Assembly: GCA_030549335.1 (NCBI GenBank)
Contig: CM060196.1
Coordinates: 73,058,139 to 73,122,138, forward strand
Length of the DNA: 64,000 bases
Direction of reading: 5' to 3'
DNA from: Pontederia crassipes
Lineage: Eukaryota > Streptophyta > Magnoliopsida > Commelinales > Pontederiaceae
In this document: one piece after another, positions 57,638 to 64,000 of the stretch
How the letters are laid out: each line of letters opens with the position of its first letter
How positions within the stretch are numbered: the first letter of the stretch is position 1
Position numbers and translations under genes: made by a program
The notes under the pieces: model-generated
Databases searched by the model: none
What the model was told of the DNA's origin: nothing
The model's input: the letters and a program-made list of their open reading frames with translations, nothing else

Positions 57638-58282
57638 TAGGTTCAAACTGAAAAGGAGCAACAAAACAAAAACACTCACCGCCGGAGCCTTCAGCGCCCA
57701 CCGTCGCGTGAGATTGACATTGTCTTCATGGGATCGAACACCTAACTGCGGAGGGAAACTAGGGCACAAATTAGGATGAATGATTCGTAAAACACACTCA
57801 CAATAATCCAAAGGGGCAAAGAAACAGAAACACTCACAGTCTATGCCTTCAGCGTCCACGGTCGCGTGAGATCGCGCCTAGAGCGGCCACCGCAGCCCAC
57901 CGTCGAGACGTGAGGGAAGAAAAATAGACGTGAATCGGGAGAGAGGAAAAGTGATCATGCACGTAAATCAGAAAGTTCTCACTATCTACGCCTTCAGCAT
58001 CCACGGTCAGCGTCGCGTGCGATCTCGCCTTGAGCGACCACCGCGACCCACTGTCGAGACACATCACCCAGCGGGAAGAAGAAGCCGCAATCGGGCATAT
58101 GTGGAGAGAAAAAAAAGTAAAAATCGAGTCGATAATTGAGAGAGCAACAAAAAAAATGTATGAGCGTGCGTGAATCGGACGATTCATGCGCGCTCGACAA
58201 CCCACCGTCAGATGTAATCTGACGGTGCTGTCGGCGCGTATGACCCTCATACGCATGATGAGGGGCATTATCTCCTTTCATT
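57638..58282. other. GC-rich insertion of about 640 bp in copy 3 with internal repeats and hairpins
   Basis: Absent at the same point in copy 1 (near 9010) and copy 2 (near 31160). It contains three imperfect repeats of the phrase ACACTCAC(A/C)G..GCCTTCAGCGTCCACGGTCGCG (57675, 57830, 57985) and then three adjacent short hairpins (58162-58254). Open frames on either strand come from the repeats and lack recognisable domains. Possibly captured gene pieces in a small DNA transposon, but no clear terminal repeat or TSD was found. Confidence 0.5.
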
Positions 58283-58990
58283 TTTTTTTTAAAAATATGT
58301 GATTAAAGTAGCTATCCTTCTAATATTTCTGCTTATTTTAAATATATTCACTAGTTTATATTTTAAAAATGGATAATTAAATTGGTCATCTGAATCCTAC
58401 TATGTGACAAGTCAAGGTACCATGTATGTCTTTGCAATACGGCGACAAAAAAGACAAGTACCTATCACTGTAGGCAAAGTGCAACTGGTTGCATGCAAAA
58501 TTTCAATGTTAGTGCCTTATCTCGAGAAAGCAAGAACAATTCTTATTTAACACTATTAGCATGTTGCTTATAATATTATATTGTGGGAGAGCCGTATGAT
58601 TGAACTGCAAGAAAAGCCTTTATAATATTGGCTGCCGTGGAGTCAATGACAGTCTAATTAATCAACATGTACAGTCAACTATAACACAATTGTATATATT
58701 TATTTGTGACACAAAGATGTTTCATAAAAATGTTAAAGTATTTTAAATTAGTAATGGTTGACAGAATTTTAGTTATTTAAAATTTAAATTATTAGACGAC
58801 TTGTCTAATTAACTATATAATAATAGTTAACTTGTCGCGAATTATGGGACAAGTCAAAGTAGTGAAGTATCTTTTAAATTGACTTGTCACTATATAGTAA
58901 TGAGACAATAGAAAAAGTATCTGTCAGTGTACGCAAAGTGCAAGTGGATGTATGCAAAATTTCTACGTTAATTAATGACAGCAAAAAGCT
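58283..58990. repeat. Triplicated segment, copy 3, right part
   Basis: Matches 35998-36690. The internal repeat of about 440 bp is present here too (TAGGCAAAGTGCAACTGG near 58470 and ACGCAAAGTGCAAGTGG near 58930). Confidence 0.75.
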
Positions 58991-59530
58991 TTCGTAAGAT
59001 CTCGAGGAAAACGAAATAAGCATTTAACACTATTAATATTGTACTGTTGGAGCTGTTGAAACTGCAAGAAAGCCTTTATATATTACTTGTCGTGGCTTAC
59101 CGAAAAAAAATTTACTTGTCGTGGAGTCCATAACAGCCCTAATCAACGTGTACAGTCATGTCCAACAACTGTGATCACTCAATGAAAATAAAACGGAATA
59201 AAAACTTTGTCACTGTGCTATGAAGTCCTTGTCCATGCAGTAGATAGGAAATGACAGCCATTGCATGTTGCTACAAAGACAAGTGATTCTCCGACGAAAG
59301 TGTATTTTGACAACTAGAGAAAAGGTTTTATTATACTTTGCTCGATTGACTAAATGAGCTGTGTTGTATTTGATGCTCTTTTTATTTTAAAAAGAACTAA
59401 TTTTTTTACAATTTTTAGCAACTAAGTGTTCTACATGTATTTGATGTTTTCAACTTCCGGAGACTTTCAAATTTTTTTTTTCTAAAGATCCACTTGCATC
59501 CAATTTTCTACATTTGGATAATCGTGTGAG

Positions 59531-59860
59531 AGGCATGTTTCATTTCTGTGGATAAACTTTCTTCACCTATTATGGCAATCCATTGTTTATAATGTTGATG
59601 TCATCTTATATCTAAATGACTTTAAGAACTCCGTCGGCATGTTTTATTTTTGTGAAGAAACTTTAACTCTTCACTTATTATTGCAACTCATTGTTTAGAT
59701 TGTTCACATATGATATCACCTTTTATTTAAATGACTTTAAGAACTCCATCGCCATGTTTCATTTATGTGAAGAGACTTTAATTCTTCGCCTATCATCGCA
59801 ATCCACAGTTTAGATTGTTCACATATGATGTAATCTTATATCTAAATGAATTTAAGAATT
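59531..59860. repeat. Tandem repeat, about 105-115 bp unit, three copies
   Basis: Units share ACTTTAA(C/T)TCTTC..CTAT, GCAATCCA..GTTTA, ATCTTATATCTAAATGA(C)TTTAAGAA(C)TCC and GCATGTTT(C)ATTT.TGTG. Starts near 59557, 59661 and 59776. Confidence 0.75.
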
Positions 59861-61306
59861 CCATTTCTTAAGCCATATGAAATGCATATGCAATCATATC
59901 TTCAATATCATATCTCTTAGAAAGACTTATATGCCGTCGCAGAGGAGGATGAGGGAGGCCGCCGCCCCCTCCTTCTCGTCGCTGAGGGTTATGTTAATGC
60001 ACCCTATAATTGCGATGGTTTAGGTGAACATACTCCCTAATTATATCAGTGACTTCTGAATTGAATTTGTCTCGCATATGCCCGAAATTTGGCTTTGTAA
60101 TATGAATAAATAGGAAAGAGAAAAGGATGACAATTTTATGATCAGTGAGACGTTATTGTTTGATCCTTCATAGTTTATTGTATATAAACTTTTTGTGTGA
60201 GTCAATGATCATATCAAACTATAGAAATAAGAGAAATAACAAATGAAGAGCCACACATCAATATTGTTCAAAGAAATTGCTTCAAGATGATTGCCATAAA
60301 AATTATGGAGTTCTTTGGGATTTTTTTTTCAAATATCTGCTAATGTCATTAGTCTATTAATTTATTTTAGTGCAATTATAGATCATTTTACATCCACCAT
60401 CATTCATCAAACAAGGAGCTTATTCTTATTAAACTTCCATATTGCAGGTTGCATTGTTTCAGTTGAATAAAAAATGTAATGAACAAGATATGTTTGCAAA
60501 ACATATTTACAAGCATTAACACATTTATGAGCTTTACTTACGTCGTTAAAAGCTGAAAAAAAAATAATAGGTAAGAAAAAAACTTTAACCTTTTATAATT
60601 TAATGTTATGCAACATACGAAAATTATTATGAAATAAAATTTCACACATATCCAAACAATAACTGAAACTTCAGCTCCTAAATGTGGTCTCGTATCATTT
60701 TTAAACATAAGTTATCATGGTTAAATACACAGAAGCAAATGGACTTTCAAATATTTATTTTTCTCATTAGTTTTTAGATGAACTTGATGATCATTTAAGT
60801 TGGACTTTCAATTACCTAAATGTTATATATGTTTCAAATATTCATTTAAGATGTGGAAACTCTTCTCATCTTCTAATCATAAAAATTTGGTTAAGGTGCC
60901 AATAATATAAAAACTTCTCACCTTCTAACCAAAAAAGCAAATATATATTAACATATATATAATCATCCGTATTCCCTGCATTATTTACACTTTTAAGGAA
61001 TTTTATTTACATACTTAAATGTTATCATTTAAGATGCTAATAATATAAACTTCTCACCTTCTAACTATAAAAGCAAATCTTTGCTATTAGCACTATAACC
61101 ATTCATATTATTCAATTTTTTACATTATTCAACAATTTTAGGTACTTATTTAAATACTATATATGTTATAAAGATTCACCTAATTCCTTATATATCTATG
61201 TATGCATCTATATATGTACGTATATGCATTTTTTTAGAATAATTAGAATTGAGTATGAGACATTGGATTTCCCAATATACATTGCACATATTCATATTTA
61301 ATCACA

Positions 61307-61307
<1 letters not shown>

Positions 61308-61356
<49 letters not shown>

Positions 61357-61358
61357 AA
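61308..61358. repeat. TA microsatellite with adjoining CA run
   Basis: About 18 TA units followed by CACACACACA. Simple sequence, length likely to vary between individuals. Confidence 0.9.
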
Positions 61359-62035
61359 CATCTATAAAGATTCTTCAATAAAATACTTAAATTGTTTTAA
61401 ATATATAAAAATAATAATATCCTTATGGTAAAGGATTTATAAACTAATTTAAGGACATAACAATGGTGTCCCCCTTTTTAGAGGAAGAACATTATGTACC
61501 TTATCTTTTTATTTATCACATCAAAATTATATAGATCAGATTAAAAGTCTTGAAATGGAAATAAATTACATATTATTCATAGTTATTCAATTCAATGATT
61601 AAAAAATTAAGGGATAGGACAACTTCGTTTTATCCTTAATTTAAAAAAAATTAGATTAATGTATAGTTAATTAAAAAATAAAACAAAAACTAAATCAACA
61701 TCACTAAGCCATTCAACTGAGTTGGAAACATAGAACGACTCACAGAAAGACAAACACACAGATAGAGAAAGAGAGAATGACAGTTGGTGATCAGCTACAC
61801 TTCGAAAAGAGATCATGCATTTGCATGAACAAGTCGATCAATGGTAGCAAAACTTTAGCAGGCTGATTCTTATTAGTAATAATCAGAAAAAGAAAAGAAA
61901 AAATAGATTAAGAATTTGCCACGGTGGGTGGAGAAATTAAAATAACTCTTACCATTATACGAACAAAATCAATCAAAATAACAAACAATAATAATTTATT
62001 TTTTGAAAAAAAAAAGATTAGATGGCTTGATGATT

Positions 62036-62061
62036 GGGGGGGGGGGGGGGGGGGGGGGGGG
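62036..62061. repeat. 26-base G homopolymer
   Basis: Uninterrupted G run in AT-rich DNA. Either a real G tract able to form stacked quartets or an assembly/sequencing length error. Confidence 0.8.
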
Positions 62062-62959
62062 TAGGGAGAAAAAATGAATGGACTAAAGACTAGTCACAAG
62101 AAAATAACTGAACTCCTAATGGGTAAGAAAAATATTTTTTTATAAGAAATTTCAATAAAAAAATTAGCAATGCTAAAATCACAAGGTTTAAAAACAGAAA
62201 ATGTTATTTAGAATTTAAAATATTAAACGACTATTTCGCTATTGTATTTAGATATAGTATGAAAATATTTGGAATTTATGTGAAACAGGACACCATGACA
62301 CAAGTTGATGTTTTTCATCCAAATATATGCAAAAGAATGCAAAAGTGCATTTTTCAAGTAATATATAATTGATCTTCTTTAAAAAAATGTTCTCATTTTT
62401 TATGTATTAGTTCACTTTTGTTTATTTCACATTATCATTTCCTATTCTTAGGTATGTTACTACTAATTTAATACCATCTCTATAGTTTAACGAAAAATAA
62501 CTTTCATCATTACTTAATTATTGTCAATACAATAAATAAATAAATTATTACTTTGTTTTAGCTATTTCTTATTTTTTCATATTTAAATTGATAAAAAAAT
62601 GATTTAAAATGATTTATTCATTTTAATCTAATTTTTTAACGTTAATATATATCTCAATATTATATATTTTTTGTATATTTTTTTACTAATTTATTTTTAA
62701 TCGCGCTGCGCGCGAGAGAGTTCCCTGGTACATATAATATATATGGCTTAGTTAAATTTGTCAATTATAAAACTCTTGCAGGGTCTCATGCTGCACAGAT
62801 GCAAAAAGGATAAATGTCTTTTACTATTTTATTTCAAACTAATCGATCATCATCCAATACATATATGCCACATAAAAAAGGAGACAAATCACACCATAAG
62901 AATTGAATCTATCTCAAACTTCACGGCCCAGTAGTAGTACTGTTCTTTGCCTCGGGATA

Positions 62960-64000
62960 TCACAGACCATTGGTGTAGCTCAAAGCCGAAAAGATTGTCT
63001 GAATTAAAGTGAGGATCAAGAGGAGAATTGCAGCCAGAAGGGATATGACGGACCATGGATTGCTGAAGTAGTCACCCACCAACTTCGCCCTCCATGCATG
63101 CCAAAATATTCTGCTGTATTTGTTGATATCCATGAATTCCTTCACGAGCCTGTGGTCTTCAATGTCGTTCAGGCGGCAGGAGTTGCTGAGCTGGTTGAAG
63201 AAGCGCGCCACCGCCTCGTTGCTGGGCATCATCCTCTCCACGATCCCTCTGCGTACGAGCAGTTCGACGTCCTCCGGCGTGTCCACCAGATGATCCATGA
63301 AAATGGCGTAGCTGCTCACCACTTGTTCCCTGTTCCCCGTGCACTGCTCGAAGGCCACGAGGTTGGCCAAAAGACAGCTCATCTCGTCGCTGAGGGTGAT
63401 CGGCGGGATCTCAAGAACACCGTCGACCCAGCTGAATGTTAGGCCAAATATGCTGTCCATTGGTGACATCGATTTCTTCCGGAACGCCACGCCAGCCGCA
63501 TGAAGTCTTGTAGCGGATGGTATCGAACAACGGGAGTAGCTAAGATTGTTATTACTGAAGTGCTTCATGAATATGAAAGAAAAGACGGTAGAAATTAATT
63601 TTAAAGGGTTCAGGAATCTAATCAGTTGGTAGCTGAGTGACACCGGGGAGTTCTTTGTGGTCGGCTCCTTGGGACGGCAGATACACTGGTGGTAGACGTG
63701 GACAAGATGGTGGTAATTCAAAGTTATGTCTATGGTTGGGACATAATGATCAGCCGTATGCAGCCTTGTGCTGAGGAACAATTCACATATCAAATTAAAT
63801 ACGTTAAGACGTTGGATAGGAAGGCCAGAGTTTCCCAGTCTACAAAAATGATCATACAAAGTTTGTAAAACAAAGAAAGGTATCTGGTTTTCCAGCAGTA
63901 GCAGATCGTGGATTATCATATGCTGAATCCATTTCGTCCCACAAAATGTGTTGGTTGACTTACGTGTTTTGATTGTAATCAGGAACTGAATAATGAAACA
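62960..64000 (-). CDS. DUF247 (UPF0481) membrane protein, C-terminal part, 5' end beyond window
   Basis: An open frame from the window edge to the stop at 62960. The frame is open above the Met at 63919 (C-F-I-I-Q-F at the edge, part of the usual D-G-C-F-I motif), so that Met is internal and the real start lies outside. Family hallmarks: D-L-L-L-L-E-N-Q-I-P-F-F-V-L (about 63905-63865), the A-x-R-L-H-A-A-G-V-x-F-R region near 63510, I-P-x-I-x-L-S-D (about 63400), L-V-A-F-E-Q-C and Y-x-x-F-M-D-H-L-V, and a final membrane helix N-P-W-S-V-I-S-L-L-A-A-I-L-L-L-I-L-T. DUF247 proteins are plant-specific, usually single-exon and clustered. Grass self-incompatibility loci contain some, but most have no known role. 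No breaks seen. Confidence 0.9.
   Translation of the reverse strand, partial: CFIIQFLITIKTRKSTNTFCGTKWIQHMIIHDLLLLENQIPFFVLQTLYDHFCRLGNSGLPIQRLNVFNLICELFLSTRLHTADHYVPTIDITLNYHHLVHVYHQCICRPKEPTTKNSPVSLSYQLIRFLNPLKLISTVFSFIFMKHFSNNNLSYSRCSIPSATRLHAAGVAFRKKSMSPMDSIFGLTFSWVDGVLEIPPITLSDEMSCLLANLVAFEQCTGNREQVVSSYAIFMDHLVDTPEDVELLVRRGIVERMMPSNEAVARFFNQLSNSCRLNDIEDHRLVKEFMDINKYSRIFWHAWRAKLVGDYFSNPWSVISLLAAILLLILTLIQTIFSALSYTNGL

Larger units (their letters stand above)
58991..62959. other. AT-rich intergenic region
   Basis: No coding frame of substance. It holds the three-unit tandem repeat at 59531-59860, a TA/CA microsatellite at about 61308-61358, repeated phrases CTTCTCACCTTCTAA (60910, 61050), a 26-G run at 62036-62061, and otherwise featureless A+T-rich DNA. 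The last 200 bp before 62960 would be the 3' flank of the DUF247 gene. Confidence 0.6.

Noticed and set aside
57849-58268. 139-codon minus-strand frame
   Set aside because: Built from the repeated CTTCAGCG(T)CCACGGTCGCG units of a repeat-only insertion. No domain.
61249-61431. 60-codon frame of Tyr-Ile repeats
   Set aside because: Translation of the TA microsatellite.

Overview
This is plant nuclear DNA: long A+T-rich intergenic stretches, TIR-type DNA transposons, LTR retrotransposons primed by initiator tRNA-Met and by a tRNA-Asp-type site, and two plant-only host gene families. The wall-associated kinase (WAK) extracellular domain looks monocot-like (a G-V-G-D-G-C-F GUB_WAK motif and an N-G-P-G-Y EGF motif), so I lean towards a monocot. 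Species cannot be read from the window. There is no bacterial, phage, CRISPR or operon content.

Layout. 1-1460: remnant of a CACTA transposon whose other end lies outside the window. 2432-3031: non-autonomous hAT element with an 8-bp target-site duplication (TSD). 3207-6366 (minus): a WAK receptor kinase gene with a frameshift in the kinase C-lobe and a catalytic-loop Lys replaced by Asn. About 6950-58990: three diverged copies of a roughly 3-kb non-coding segment, blown apart by insertions. Copy 1 (about 6950-9135) carries a 482-bp MITE and abuts a CACTA-like end at 9487. Copy 2 (9488-9606, 28698-31224, 35989-36690) is split by a minus-strand Copia element (9607-28697, TSD CTAAT), an AT-rich insertion and a MULE (31225-35988, 9-bp TSD). 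Copy 3 (55777-58990) is separated from copy 2 by a Ty3/gypsy chromovirus (36696-55776, TSD TGAAC).

Nesting. The Copia element holds a long-TIR MULE-like element (11236-15296) between its integrase and reverse-transcriptase regions, and a complete non-autonomous Athila/Tat-like gypsy element (16936-27525, TSD TATAC) between gag and protease. The 31225 MULE holds a truncated minus-strand relative of that gypsy family. The right LTR of the chromovirus holds a third relative (45214-54345, TSD TCCAC). All retroelement polyproteins are broken by stops, frameshifts and domain deletions, so none is predicted to be autonomous.

58990-62959 is AT-rich intergenic DNA with small tandem repeats and a 26-G run. 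62960-64000 (minus) is the C-terminal part of a DUF247 membrane protein gene that runs off the right end.

Only the WAK and DUF247 genes look like host genes. Everything between them is transposon history. I did not find a new biological system in the sense of a new gene cluster. The most informative signals are paralogous filled and empty insertion sites, overlapping insertion sites of two unrelated retroelements, a roughly 180-bp periodic repeat and dense AAGTTATC motifs inside the gypsy LTRs, and footprints of repeat-mediated and templated rearrangement.
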